NCBI GenBank assembly: GCA_905250125.1 | Contig: CAJNOL010000022.1 | Span: 188,879 to 252,878 of the forward strand | DNA: 64,000 bases | Source: Rotaria sordida | Taxonomy: Eukaryota; Rotifera; Eurotatoria; Philodinida; Philodinidae | Direction: 5' to 3' | Part shown: piece after piece, positions 12,481 to 25,300 of the stretch | Numbering within the stretch: the first letter of the stretch is position 1 | Layout: each line of letters begins with the position of its first letter | Translations under genes and position numbers: made by a program | The notes under the pieces: generated by a model | Told to the model about the DNA's origin: nothing | Database searches by the model: none | The model's input: only the letters and a program-made list of their open reading frames with translations

Positions 12481-13074
12481 GACGAGATTTTCTATTCAAA
12501 AAAAAAAACAAAACAAAGCAGAGAAAAATTAATTATGTTTGTAAAACAATAAAAGTGTACACATGCACTCATATAAAATAAAAATGAATCAACATGGCAA
12601 TGATTAAGTATTCTCGATGATCTCGAAATGTACATTATTATTTGATATAAACTCATTATTGATTTAGATATATTAAAAGAGATGTGTATTTACATGATTA
12701 ATGAATATAGAGAAATATAATTTTTGAAAAGAAGTTCGAATTTATATTTCTATTGATTTAGATTCAGGGTAAATCTGATATGCGACTAAAATAAACAATC
12801 ATTGAAAATTTATTAAACATTTGAATTGTTTTTGTCTTTTTTTCTTGGATTATGAAATATTATTTAATCAAAATATTTATAATAATAATAATAATTCCTA
12901 AACAGCACTTACTCAACATATATTAATATAATCATGTACGCATTTCCACCACAATTATGGCGACCCTTTTTTTTTTGTCTTGCTCAAAATTGATTGGACG
13001 CATGAATCAAACCAACAGAAAAATATATTGACTTACTTTAAGATAAGAGATATATTTCAATAACTAACACTAAA
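12481..13074. other. Divergent intergenic region
   Basis: 594 bp between two genes that start in opposite directions. It is AT-rich, with T and A tracts (a run of Ts near 12967-12976) and an ATA/ATT repeat near 12878-12893. It presumably carries the promoters of both genes; no specific element is recognised. Confidence 0.5.
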
Positions 13075-15906
13075 ATGGAAAGTGATGCATATCGACAAAT
13101 TACAGGAATAATTGTTGGTGGTGGTAATCGTGGACAAAATTATGCTGAGTATGCTCGTCATTTTCCAAATCGTTTTCGTTTAATTGCTATAGCTGAGCCA
13201 CGAATAAGCGTACGTAAAAAAATACAAAAACTTTATTCACTTGAAGATAAATATGTATATGATGATTGGCGTCGATTAGCTGATTCAAATGTTGAACGTC
13301 TTGCTGATTGTGCTCTTATAACATTACCAGATCGAGAACATTATGAAGCAACTATACAATTAGCTAAGAAAGGTTATCATATTCTATTAGAAAAACCAAT
13401 GGCTACGAAACTTGAACATTGTAAAGAAATTGTTCAAGTTTGTCGAGATAACAATGTTATATTAGCTGTTTGTCACGTTTTACGTTATTTACCTGTTGTA
13501 AGAAAAATTAGAGAATTATTGGATAACAATGTTATTGGTAAACTTATTTCAATTCAACATATTGAACCCGTTGGTAAAGAAAAGAGTTTTAATTTAAAAA
13601 AAAATGATCATTAAAATTGATTTTATTTATATATAGGTTTTTGGCATTTTGCTCATTCATTTGTACGTGGTAATTGGCATAATGAAAATGAAAGTTGTTT
13701 TTCATTACTAGCTAAATGTTGTCATGATTTGGATTTAATTCAATATTGGATGCAACCACGTCGATGTACAGATATTTCAAGTTTTGGAAAATTGATGCAT
13801 TTTAACAGTGAAAATAAACCAAAAGGTGCTAGTGATCGATGTTTAACTTGTGCTGTTGAATCAACATGTCCGTATTCAGCAAAAAAAATTTATCTTGAAC
13901 AACCTAATCGTCATTGGCCAGTTTCAGTTCTTGTACCAGATATTGAAGATAATGAAAATTGGGATCAAACTAAAAGGAAAGTTATACATGCTTTGGAAAA
14001 TGGACCATATGGAAAATGTGTTTATGGAGATTGTAATAATGATGTTGTGGATCAACAAGTGGTTATATTAAATTTTGATGATGGTAAAAACAAAATGAAT
14101 TTTACAAGTTCGAAAGAAACGATTAGATTTTATTCAACATAATCAATAGAAAGCAATTTTTCATCTATAAAGATTTCGAATAGAGTCCATCAGGTTGATC
14201 CCAATTCTGAAAGTTTTGGACCCGACTAGCTCTAACTTCGAGATCTGTATTATCTGATATAACTGAACACACTGATTTCAATCTCGATTGTCAATATATG
14301 CCTATTAACCATTTCGAAAAAGAATGGACTTAGTACAAGTCGACCTGAGAATTAAAATACTTGAAAAGTTTTCTAGAGAGTTTCAAGGATTTTTTGAAAA
14401 ATCACTGTCTGATTCGCTTGATTAGCTTTATTTTCAATTTCAATTTAACTATATTGTAGTCCAATGTCTACTTGAGAAACTCCGATAGTTTTAAGCGTCG
14501 TCAACCTTTCCTTTAAAAAATATGACCATTTTTACTGAATTTTCGACTCTTTCCTACGTATTTACCGGAAAATGAAATTACGAAACTTCAACCTGAAAAT
14601 TTGTCCATAGATAGGTCTAATGTAGTGATCAGCGGAGTCGCATTTTTTCGTTCCGAAACCCGACTCTGACTCCTAAAAATAATTTTTTGCGACTTCGATT
14701 TCTACTCCGACTCCGAAAAAACTCCGGAACTGTGTTTTGTAGTTTATCGACATAAAATTCATATTAAAGTTCGATATTCTGAAAGGAGAAAAACAATTGG
14801 CGACTCAATAAGAAATAAAATACAGTTTATTTTGTCATAAGACATATTTCGGCATGTTTTTTTTTCAGAAACAAAAAAAAGAGAAATTATGAGTAACAAA
14901 TTTTAACACATAATTGATGATTATCGGAGTCGGAGTCGGAATTGAGTTTCGGAGACCTATGTAGTTCATTAGTCTAATGAGCCATAGAATATTATAAAAC
15001 TGTTAGCCAAGAAGTATGTTCCTTTCTCGAGATATTGGATTTTTCAATTGCACTTGAAAATTCAGCTAATTAAGTGAATCAGATAGTAATTTTTCAAAAA
15101 AATCCCTGGAATCCCTAGAAAACTTTTTAAGTATTTTGATTCTCAGGTAGATCTGTACCTTCAGTCATACTCTTTTTAATAGCGAAAATCCGAATTCGAT
15201 AGCTATCAGCATTGCCGAGCTATTTAACAAATAGGCAAATCTATTCTTTTTCGAAATGAATAATACAATCAATATTGAAAATGGAGATATGAGTATTAAA
15301 GATATTCAACTAAAAATACTAATCAAAATTTGACTAATATCAAAACGTTCAATGGTTGAATATATTTTTTCAAAAGCTACGTTCAATTTTTTTTCATAGA
15401 AAAGAAATAACTATTTCAAAGAATAATGAATTCTAAATAAATAAACTTTTATTTATCATTAGACAAAAAAAAAATTATCATTTTTTATTCGATTTTGATC
15501 TTTTTTTGAAGAACTAAATTAAATTTCCATTTTGAATATCATAGGAGCAACAGCAACAATGCAAATGGTTGCATTTACAGAAGAAGTATGTCAACGTACA
15601 TCACGTATATTTGGTACTCATGGTGAATTAACATGGAAAGGTGGAGACACATTAGTTCATTATGATTTTCTTACACAAAAACGTACAGTTTATGATGAAA
15701 CTGATTTTTCCGGTGCTGGTGTTATGAGTGGTCATGGTGGTGCAGATTTTTTTGCTATGGACTCATTTATACGAGCATTATCATTAAATAAACCTGAATT
15801 AATTGGAACAGGTCCTGAAGATTCATTAATTAGTCATATAATAGCATTTGCTGCTGAAACAGCTCGAAAAGAAAATCGTGTTTGTAAAATCGATGAATTC
15901 TTGTGA
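13075..15906 (+). CDS. Gfo/Idh/MocA-family NAD(P)-dependent oxidoreductase
   Basis: Three exons (13075-13573, 13637-14083, 15545-15906) encode 435 residues. The N-terminal Rossmann domain has the nucleotide loop GIIVGGGNRGQNYAEYA (residues about 9-25) and the family EKP motif (HILLEKPMA, about 101-109). The C-terminal domain has the family's catalytic-type segment CHDLDLIQYW and a cysteine-rich stretch CLTCAVESTCPYSAKKIY seen in a bacterial subgroup that acts on sugar derivatives. Substrate is not predictable. The second intron is 1461 bp and contains a foldback repeat; the G|GA codon join at 14083/15545 gives DDGGATATMQM. Codon use resembles its neighbours, so any transfer from bacteria would be old and ameliorated. 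It is head to head with the six-hairpin-like gene. Confidence 0.88.
14320..15183. repeat. Foldback element in the oxidoreductase intron, with a GGAGTC core
   Basis: Arms of about 115-125 bp pair: 14320-14437 (containing CCTGAGAATTAAAATACTTG) with 15056-15183 (containing CAAGTATTTTGATTCTCAGG-like sequence in reverse orientation). Inside, a shorter inverted pair carries GACTC/GAGTC-rich sequence: about 14630-14735 (CCGACTCTGACTCC) against about 14925-14965 (GGAGTCGGAGTCGG). The sequence between the arms has no long reading frame. It may extend outward on both sides. The architecture, inverted repeat within inverted repeat inside an intron, parallels the Asterix intron element, but the sequences differ. 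Confidence 0.75.
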
Positions 15907-16012
15907 GGAACAAAAATGAAAAAAGACGTCCGATTTTGTAGTTTGATTCTTATTTTTTCTTTGATTTTCGATTAAATTATTCCAAGAAAATAAAAAAAAC
16001 TTATACAATTGT

Positions 16013-17145
16013 TTAATTATTATTATTTAAAAATTCGCTTAAATTTGATGTTGTTGAAGAACTTTCAAAGTGTTCGAGATCGATAGATGATGAAAGATTC
16101 GATGGAATTGTCACATCAAGATTTGATATTGATAAATGATATAAAAGTTTTTGTTGATTTTGATTAAAATCAATTTTTACAGTTTGACTATCAATATTTG
16201 TTTCGATACTTGTTAAATCAGAATCAGATTGATTATTTCTTAAAATAAAAAAACAAAAGAAAATTTTTAATTTATATTTATTAAATTAAAAATACTTTTC
16301 TTTTCGATAAATTTTTCTTATTGAATTATTTTCAAATTTTTCAATTAAATGTCGTACATTTATTGTTTGATCATTAAATGATAATGAATCGCCTTGATCA
16401 AATTCAGAAGTTTTTACAATATTAGATGATGGTTTGATTATTTCAACTTGAATATCGTCTTTTGATGGTAATGTCCATTGGATACCATATTTTATAGAAG
16501 ATGACGATATTTCATCATTATTAATGACATTAATTATAGATAATTCTTTAGAAATATTTGTTTTTGATGAAGAATTTATCGATATATCTTGACTGAGAAA
16601 GAAAATAAATCTTTTGTTTATTAACAAAATAAGTTTTGAAATTTTAAGTGAGTAAATAAAAGATAAGATAATGTCAACTGATAACATGACATTTGAATAT
16701 TGACTGCATCGTTTCAAACATAACCAAAATTAGCTCAAGTCATGCAAACTGATTTTTTTCTCATTGAACTTATGAATAATAAAAGTTTTCATTGTCAATA
16801 AAGAGAATTCTACTCATGATAAATTCCTATGAGAAGGAGAAAATTTTCTTTTTCCTATAATATTTTCAAGAACTAAAGTAAATTTGTATTTGAATATTTG
16901 ATGAAATAATGTAGAAAAAAAATTTCTCACTTGAATTCTTTAAAAGGTAAAACTAATGATGATTGGTTGATTTCATCTTGTAAATATTTAGTTATTATAT
17001 TCGGTTGTTCGATATTATTCAATGTATGATCATGAATATATGTTATATCATATTGTTTATTTTTAATATGAATAATAGCAAATGCAACAGCACTTACAAG
17101 AGCAATGGCTAATGATATACTTCCAATAAGTTCGATTATAACCAT
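16013..17145 (-). CDS. Uncharacterised single-pass membrane protein
   Basis: Three exons (17145-16931, 16592-16296, 16238-16013) encode 245 residues; all junctions are GT-AG and keep frame. The N-terminus is a signal-anchor or type III membrane segment (MVIIELIGSISLAIALVSAV and on to residue 26) followed by a basic HIKNK stop. The rest is hydrophilic, rich in Ser, Asn, Asp and Ile, low in cysteine, and has no domain I recognise. Around residue 128 a basic KIYRKEKK patch occurs. It is head to head with the 641-residue gene (438 bp between starts). The intron between exons 1 and 2 is 338 bp. I do not recognise a homologue. Confidence 0.6.
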
Positions 17146-17583
17146 TAAATATCGTTATAACAATATTTTAAAATGATTTTATTCATTGTATAACGAAATA
17201 ACATATAAACATAAGTTTTTTATTCATATTTTATATATATATATATATATATATTTTAAACAAATTTCGTTTAATTTTTATTGTTGCCTAAGCAATCAAG
17301 ACCTTTCAAACAAAAAAGAAAAGAAAAGAACAGAATAGCCGATATGAACAAAATGGTCATGCTTCGTTGAGTTGCTCGTTCAAGTGTTCTATAAGTTCAA
17401 TTACTTCTTTTTTTTTTGCTCTACACTTGTCATACATATATATAAACTAAATTATTTTTTTCTAACGATAAACGAACTATTTCGACTAGTGACACACATA
17501 AAGGTGAATAGGAAATTAAAAACAACCTTATTACAATTATTATTATTTGTTTACTTTTTCTATCAATCAAGAACGCAACAACG
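17146..17583. other. Divergent intergenic region with a TA microsatellite
   Basis: 438 bp between two oppositely oriented genes. A TA run of about 22 bp lies at 17233-17254 and an A/AG-rich stretch at 17310-17330. It probably serves as a shared promoter; no defined element is seen. Confidence 0.5.
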
Positions 17584-19509
17584 ATGAATGAAACAGTCGA
17601 TAGTGTATATCGTTTCGTTACTGATCAATCATCATCAGCATATAATAAAATGAATTCATTTGTCGCATCACTTCGTCGTCGTTTTGATAAAGTACTTACA
17701 GTCAATCCTAATACAACAACATCAACAAATTCTTCATCTATGACAACAAATAACGGTGAGATTTTATTGCTTAAAGAAGTTATAACAGATGCTTATTCTA
17801 TGCTTGCTATGAAAAATAATAATGATTTAAAAAATTGTTTGCATGTTGCTGAAAATTTTCAAAAACAACCATGTTCACCTACTACTGCACGTTATTTAAT
17901 TAATGAAATACGTTCATTTATATCTTTATCTCATTCAGATGAAAATTATTTACCAAGTATAAAAATTGATCAAACAAAAAAATCAGAAAAAAATTTCAAT
18001 GTTTATGATACATTGAATAAAAATCGACCAATAGTACGATCAAATCCAAGTGTAAACAATATCAATCAAAACGAGGCGGGTAAGCCCGTTAATATGCAAA
18101 GACATTCGCTTCGTAGCTCTATGCGTAATTTAATAAAACGTCGTACAATAAAAGTTCCATCTAAAAAAATTCTAGGCTCATCCAATGATTCACAAACTCC
18201 ACATATATATGAATCACTCGATCCACCTTCACCAGATATATCATCAACAATGAATCCAATATCAACATCTGAACAATCATATACATTTCCACCAATATTA
18301 AAATCATCTTATATTATTCCATCATCAATTGTTGCTCTTGATCATTTTACAACAAATCTTTATCTTGTTGTTAATTCAATATTAAATCAATTACTTGTTG
18401 TATTTGGTTCAACAAAAATTCATACTATTAAATTATATGATACAAATGGTAGAAAAATTCATACAAATGATCTTATTTTACAATATAAATTTGAAGATTT
18501 ACATGGTTATAAATTATTATCATCAACATTAAATAATAATTTACAAAATTGTTTCATTGTTAATGAAATACGTGTTTATGTTACTGAACCTTTAGATAAT
18601 ACATCACCAAGCCAAACACTTAAACAACGTTTATTATTTTTTGATCAAAATGGTCATTGTATTTCAACATCAAAACGTTTACCAATAACAAATGAATTAT
18701 TATTTGTTGACGTTGAACGTTCAACATCATCAATATATGTATATGATGGTTTAAATTTAATAAATTTAGATCGTAATTGGTCAATAAATATTGAAAATAT
18801 TGATTGTATATCATCTGGTTCAACATTTCTTGTTTGTTTACATTCAAAAACAAATCAAATAAGTATATATAATAATCAAACAGGTTCATTTATATATCGT
18901 TGGTTAATAACAACACCAAATATTCATTATTTACAAACAGTTTATTTATGTGTATCACGTCAAGATTTAATATATGTTTTAGTTTGGAATTGTGATGTAC
19001 ATCCATTTAATAATCATGTACTTGTTTTTGATCAAGAAGGACAATTACGTCGAGAATATTATATTCCAAATCGTATTATACCAACTATACATGGAACATA
19101 TACATATGAGATGACACTTGGTGGACATCATACACCAAATTCACTTTCTAATATTGTACGTCAACCATCAAGAAAACCAAATCCACAAACAATAGCATGG
19201 ATACAACAACAAGCTATGTGGAATGCTAGTGGTAGACATCCATCATCACATATATGGACAAATAATCCTAGATCAACATCACAAATGCAACCATTTTATC
19301 ATGGAATAGGAAATCCTTATGATATGTATCATCAACAACAACAAACACAAGATGATAATACACTTTTTCATGCACGATTTCTTGCTATTACAGATGATGA
19401 TACATTAATTTTATCGAATATAATTGATCTTGGTTTAGATGAAGAAACACAAGAAACAGCTGTTGTTAATGTTAGTCGAAAAATTTTATTTTTTCATTTG
19501 GATACATAA
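17584..19509 (+). CDS. Uncharacterised 641-residue cytoplasmic protein, propeller-like centre
   Basis: One uninterrupted exon, unusual in this intron-rich window. Residues 1-115 are helical and hydrophilic. Residues 115-235 are Ser/Thr/Asn/Pro-rich and probably disordered, with a basic patch near 175-195 (MRNLIKRRTIKVPSKK). From about 235 to 500 there are repeated beta-strand-like segments of the type hydrophobic, turn, DTNGR or DQNGH or DQEGQ, hydrophobic, which resemble NHL- or WD-type propeller blades (for example LLFFDQNGHCIS and VLVFDQEGQLRREY). The tail is rich in Gln, His, Met and Pro. No signal peptide or membrane helix. I do not recognise the family; the propeller suggestion is inference from spacing alone. 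Confidence 0.7.
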   Translation: MNETVDSVYRFVTDQSSSAYNKMNSFVASLRRRFDKVLTVNPNTTTSTNSSSMTTNNGEILLLKEVITDAYSMLAMKNNNDLKNCLHVAENFQKQPCSPTTARYLINEIRSFISLSHSDENYLPSIKIDQTKKSEKNFNVYDTLNKNRPIVRSNPSVNNINQNEAGKPVNMQRHSLRSSMRNLIKRRTIKVPSKKILGSSNDSQTPHIYESLDPPSPDISSTMNPISTSEQSYTFPPILKSSYIIPSSIVALDHFTTNLYLVVNSILNQLLVVFGSTKIHTIKLYDTNGRKIHTNDLILQYKFEDLHGYKLLSSTLNNNLQNCFIVNEIRVYVTEPLDNTSPSQTLKQRLLFFDQNGHCISTSKRLPITNELLFVDVERSTSSIYVYDGLNLINLDRNWSINIENIDCISSGSTFLVCLHSKTNQISIYNNQTGSFIYRWLITTPNIHYLQTVYLCVSRQDLIYVLVWNCDVHPFNNHVLVFDQEGQLRREYYIPNRIIPTIHGTYTYEMTLGGHHTPNSLSNIVRQPSRKPNPQTIAWIQQQAMWNASGRHPSSHIWTNNPRSTSQMQPFYHGIGNPYDMYHQQQQTQDDNTLFHARFLAITDDDTLILSNIIDLGLDEETQETAVVNVSRKILFFHLDT

Positions 19510-21175
19510 TTTCATGTGTATGTTTTATATTGATGTATAAAAAACGAAAAAAAAAAAAATAAAAAAGAAAATCAAATATTTGATTTTCTTTTTTTTTCTT
19601 TTTTAGATACTTCCTATTCTTTTATCTTAATAGAATCTTTTTTCTATTTTATGCTCTTTTTTTTTCTCTCTTGTTTGATACAAGGAAACAAATGGATTAT
19701 TAAATTGTGAATTGAAGAACTTTATATGTATCGGATCTTTTCAGAAATTATAAGAAGATTATCTTATGAATCGATCTATATTTTTAATGACTCTCATTTT
19801 TGATCAACTTAAAGAAATATTTCTAGTTTATTATAAGTTGATTGTCATTGATACAATGAAGTTTAATTTTTGCATCTATCGAATATTATTGCAATTTGCA
19901 CATAAATAATATCGAATGATTAAAAACAAAAAAATTAAAGTAAAAAAAAAACTTTTGTAAAAAGTCATTCTATCGATATCAAATGACTGTATTTGTTCAT
20001 TTTTCTTTTTTTTATCAAAGTCATGTTTCAATACACTAATGAGAAATTTTAGCTAAATGAAGTGTCAAGTGCATTTATTGAGACTGAAGTTTTACTTCCG
20101 GAGGCATGCGAATGTCGTCGTATAAATCAAAAAGAAAAAGAAATCCATTGAATTGATTGTAATTTCTATTGATGACATTGTCAAAGAATTCTTGTAATAT
20201 GCATATTTTAGTATATATTTCAAAAGAATCTATGTAATCTAGATTGTGCGAAACAGAAGACATTATTCCGATTATTGTCACATATTCATCTGTTTTTTCT
20301 TCTTTCTGTTGTCTCTCGAATTATACTTCAAAAAAAAAAAACGTTTGTTTTCTCACCTCATATAACACTTATACAATCATAAAACTTCATCAAGTATTGA
20401 ACAAGCATATTCTTCAATTGAATTTTAAAAAAAAAAGCCTTTGGTCATAGATCAACAATTGAAAGATTTTGTTAAACTATTAAATTTAATTCATCATTGT
20501 TATGAATCTCGATGAATGAGGAGCTCCGGGTATTAGTCTCTTTTCATTCTGGTGCAATATGTCTGCAAAAATGTTGATTACTTGTCCGAAAACTGACTAC
20601 CAAATTTTAACTCCTCCCATTTCTGACAATAATTAAGAACTATGATTACTGTGGAAAGAAAAAAAAAGAAATATTCTACTTGTCCAAAAAAGAAAAGGAA
20701 GGCGTATTGATAGATACTTATTATGATCACATTTCCGCTTGATCAACTATCAAACTTGATAAAATATAAAGGAATGTCTGCAATGCATATAATGTCCTCA
20801 TTGTTAAAAGCTATAAAGTTATAATATTCATATTTATATGATGGTAAAATGAGGCATGTTTTGGTCACAGATGGGTGTTATTCGTTCTGAAGGACATTAA
20901 AAAGCTATGTGACACCTTTTCATTCTTGACACCTTTCTCTCGGTTGATCACCGCTCATAGCACATTTTTTATTTTTTATGTTTAACGTTTATGATCCAGA
21001 GAAAAAGCAAATGAGAGAGTGAGATGTAACAATAACAAAATATTCTTTGATTGAATACATTCAAACAATTGACCACCAGAAGAAGAAAAAAAAAAACAAA
21101 ACATACGGCGAGACGAAATCAATATATTGATTTAAAAAGCTAATGCATATAACATACTCAAATCAAATCAATACG
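19510..21175. other. Intergenic region
   Basis: 1.7 kb between the 641-residue gene and the Wnt gene. It includes T- and A-rich tracts near 19545-19680 that are probably 3' UTR. An alternative in-frame Wnt start lies at 21143. No exon supported elsewhere. Confidence 0.5.
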
Positions 21176-22394
21176 ATGTCAACATTAATCATACTAATTT
21201 CATTGATTATAATCACACAAGCAAAAACATTACCAAGTGATTTTATGTAAATATTCATTTATAAAAATATATATTTAGAAATCTTTAGTTTCTTTTCTTT
21301 TTTCTGTGGTTTTAAATCTTATTTAGGTTATTAGGTTTAACACCAACAACTCAATTAATTAAAGGTTTAACATGTCAATCTTATCGTTCATTTATTGGAG
21401 AAAATACAGATTATTTATGTTCAAAAATTCCTCATTTACATATTATTCTTTATGAATCAAATATTCAAACTCATCAACAATGTCAATATCATTTTCGTCA
21501 TCATCCATGGGGTTGTCAATTAAGTTCAAAAATTATTTCATTAAGAAGATTTTTACGACAAGGTGTGTTTTGATATATTTTTCTATTTATGAATTATTTA
21601 TTTATTTATTATTTTTCTTTTTGTTTAAGCATCAAAAGAAGCTTCATTTTATACAACATTAGCAAGTGCAACATTAACATTGAATTTAATCAATGCTTGT
21701 ATTAAAGGTCAAATTAATGATACAAATTGTTTATGTTTAAATAATCGACAATTATGTCAAACAGATCCAAATATTGCTTTTCAATTATCATATTTAATAA
21801 CAGATGGTTTAAATATGTCAAAAATATTTCATGAAAAATTTTTATATAAACTTAATCAAGCTAATAAAGAACTTGGCCGACAGGTAAATATATATAAATG
21901 TATATAAGAAAAAAAAAAGATAACAAAGAATTAATTTTTAATTTATTATTTTATATTAGATTGTTAAAAATATGATGTATAATGAATGTCATTGTCATGG
22001 TGTTAGTGGTTCATGTGAATTACAAATTTGTCGATTACGACCAGCTAAATTAACTGATATTAGTTATGAAATATATTTTAATATATATAAAAATGCTCGT
22101 TATATACAATCAATTGATTATATTAAATTTCAAGAAAAGAAAAATGAATTATTTTATGCACGAAAATCAATAAATTATTGTTATTCAAATTCATTTATTG
22201 ATTATCAAAATATACAAAAAGGTCGAGAATGTTTTAATGATGAAATATGTAAACAAGTTTGTTGTAATCGTGGTTATGAAATTTTAACTGAAATGAAATT
22301 AATTGAAAATTGTCATTGTTTTTTTTCATGGCATATTGTTAATATTGAATGTAAACCATGTCAAAAAAAAATTACACGAATGATTTGTACATAA
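21176..22394 (+). CDS. Divergent Wnt-family secreted signalling protein
   Basis: Four exons (21176-21246, 21327-21562, 21630-21883, 21960-22394) encode 331 residues. A signal peptide (MSTLIILISLIIITQAKT) is followed by the Wnt scaffold. The third exon begins with ASKEASF, matching the Wnt ASKEAAF region, and the fourth has CHCHGVSGSC, the motif whose Ser carries the palmitoleate needed for secretion and Frizzled binding. The C-terminal cysteine domain is present (GRECFNDEICKQVCCNRGYE, then NCHCFFSWHIVNIECKPCQ). Differences from typical Wnts: ICRLRP replaces the usual TCW after the acylation loop, the length is at the short end, and the segment after it is Tyr/Asn/Lys-rich. Subfamily cannot be assigned by eye. 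An in-frame ATG at 21143 would add 11 residues before the signal peptide. Confidence 0.92.
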
Positions 22395-25300
22395 ATTTAT
22401 TTGTTTGTTTGTTTGTTTGTTTGTTTTTGATGTATATAATCATAATTAGCAGATGAATTATTGACGTTTTTTTTTTCTTTCTTTTAGAAATAAATATATA
22501 AACTTTATGCACGAAAAAATTATATTTTTTTTTATCGTTATCTCCAAGGAAGGAATAATCTGATTTCTATGGTAGAAATCATTATAATGCCTTAAGGATA
22601 TGAGTCATGATTGAAAGTAGTAAAAAATTATCGAAAGCTATTAGAAATCAATGAAAGTCACTCGAAATCATAGATAATTTTCAGTAATAAAATTAAAAGT
22701 AAATCTCTGGTTTCTATTGATTTGTTTGACTTTACATAATTGTCAATATTTCTTGTATTTGCTGTTGATTTCTTGTAATTTTTCTTCATTTATAAACATT
22801 TCTAATGATTTCTATTGAATTATTTCTTTTACTAGTTCTATTGTGTATGCCTAGTCGAATTTCACCGTTGTAAGATCCACTATTGAAGATTATATTCTTG
22901 GAAATTTTGTTTTAATGTAATTTTTGAATATAACAGAAACGAACATTCTAATGACGTTTAATAAACGAAATACAAAAAAAAAGATTTATATCAATTGAAC
23001 TATCAATTGAAGATCTTTTATTACTGTTTTGTTTTCTATTTTGTCTATAGATATTTATAGTATTTTGAAATTGGACATATGACTATTCTCTTAAGTAACA
23101 CTTAACCCTTTGGCTATAAAGTTTTAAAAAAAATAACATTTCTTCGTTGCTATATTTTTTGATCGTCAATTAATCTGTAGTTCTAGTTTATTAAAAAGTT
23201 TTATAAACATGAATATATAGAAGTTTTTCAAAATGTGATATAGTTCAACACAAGATACAATACATAAACCAACATTTCATTGAGTACACTCATATCTTGT
23301 ATTAGTTCTTTTGTTTTTTGTATCTATTGTTGTATTACTACAAACATGACACCTTCGCCTCTTTATTTCCGCCGATGTACCTTCAGCTGAGTAACCTTGA
23401 ATAAGTAAAGGGAAGTGTCGAGCAGTGAGCCTCAAAAGATTTCTTTAAGATAATCTTCCTTTTTTTTCCTTCATTCTCTTGACTACCAATAGATTCAACA
23501 ATGGATCGGATCAGTTCCAGTCGAAAGTCTCATAGATGCATTGTTTTTCCGGTTATGAATTTGTATAAAATGAAGGCATTGAGTACAGTAACCTCAAGCA
23601 AATGGGAAAACAATTAACAAATATAACACTATCGAGCAAGTTCTTTTAGTCAGAAACATTTCTCGTAAGAATGTTAGATTTTAGCAAATTTTCACGTAAA
23701 AGTCAGTTGTGTTATATTTATTATGTATTACTGATTATCACACTAAAAGAATTTATAACTCAAATTACGCAAAAAAAAAATGTCTGAGAAATGCTTTCAC
23801 GAAAATTGATATCACTTAATGACTCTATCAGCTCAGTTGATGTCATAAATATGATTGTAATATAGCATACTAATTAGGTAAAATTTACAAATCATAGTAA
23901 AAGACTATCTATTTATGATTAATTTATCAATACATTAAGATTATGTAAGATAAAGAGTTCACGATCATATATTTAATAAGTACATCTTCGTACTTTATTG
24001 AGTTTCTCTATATGTGATATGAAGTTAAGTCGAATTCATCAGCTTAGAATTATTATATTTATTTGATAGAATGTAGCATAGAAAATTATCAATGAGCTAT
24101 TGTTAGTTGTCTCGAGAACGTTAAAGAGATTCTAAACTTCTTTTCAACTATGCATGACTTGGTAATGTACGAATAACATTAGTTGTTTTTTGTCTTGTAC
24201 TATCATATTAATTTTTTTCTGATTAATAATATATATTTTACAATGTACTTTTCAGAAATAAAAAGAAAAATCCTATAACAATTTTTTTTCACCTCTTACT
24301 TAAATTTAATTATGTAAACTTTTGAAATAATATAAACTATAAGAACTTATGGATTATTGAAGAGATTGAGCTTTTCTAGTATTCTTTTCATGACATATAG
24401 AATGATTAAAAAAAAACTTAAAATAAAAAAAAAAAAGAAAAATGACATTAAAATATCATTCAAAATGAATAAGAATATATGAAAATTATTGAAATAAAAT
24501 CTTCTTCATTATTAATACTTGTATACAATAGATCAGAAGTATTCTATAACAAAATAAAATGACATACACGCAAATCTAATTATGACGTTATTAGATTTCG
24601 TTTGTCTGTAAAGATTATAACCATTGAAAAGAAAACACAATGTTCCTATATTATCCAGAAAATTTTCCATATTTTCTAATTTATTTAATATAAAAAACAA
24701 AATATAATTTCTTTTCATTCTTGGTCAATGATTGTTAACTTTCATATTGTACTATATTTATAATAAAAATTAATAATCTAGATCATTATATTGAACTTTC
24801 AAATATTGTTTCCTTTTATCACAGATCAGCATGACCTATGGGACTTTCGTGATGATTACAATATTTTATAAATTTTTGCTAATCATGATCGTGACTAAAA
24901 TTTGGAATAGTTATTCACAAATTTTTAATCAAAAATTTCATCAATAATAAATCTTTTGTTTTCTTTTCGTTAATTATTAAAAGAAACAAAAATTTTTTAA
25001 TCTTTTCATAATACTATTGATAATGAAATAATTTTCATTCAATCCATCCATATACAAACATTCGAATATGAAGAACAAAAAAAAACAAAAACAAATATCA
25101 GAAATCATCTTCATCATATTCTAGATTTTTAGAAATTTCAATTCTTTTTAGTTAATATTTATATATGATTAGATTTCTTTTGTGTTATAAGTACATTATT
25201 TTATAATATATCTCTATTAATATTAATAAATAAAAGCATTACATTTATTATTTAAATGATGAAGTCAAAGGAAAAACATTTCAATAAGGAGAAAAAATGA

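Noticed and set aside
18620-18889. Minus-strand open frame within the 641-residue gene
   Set aside because: Antisense shadow of AAT- and TTA-rich codons; Leu/Asn/His composition and no recognisable product.
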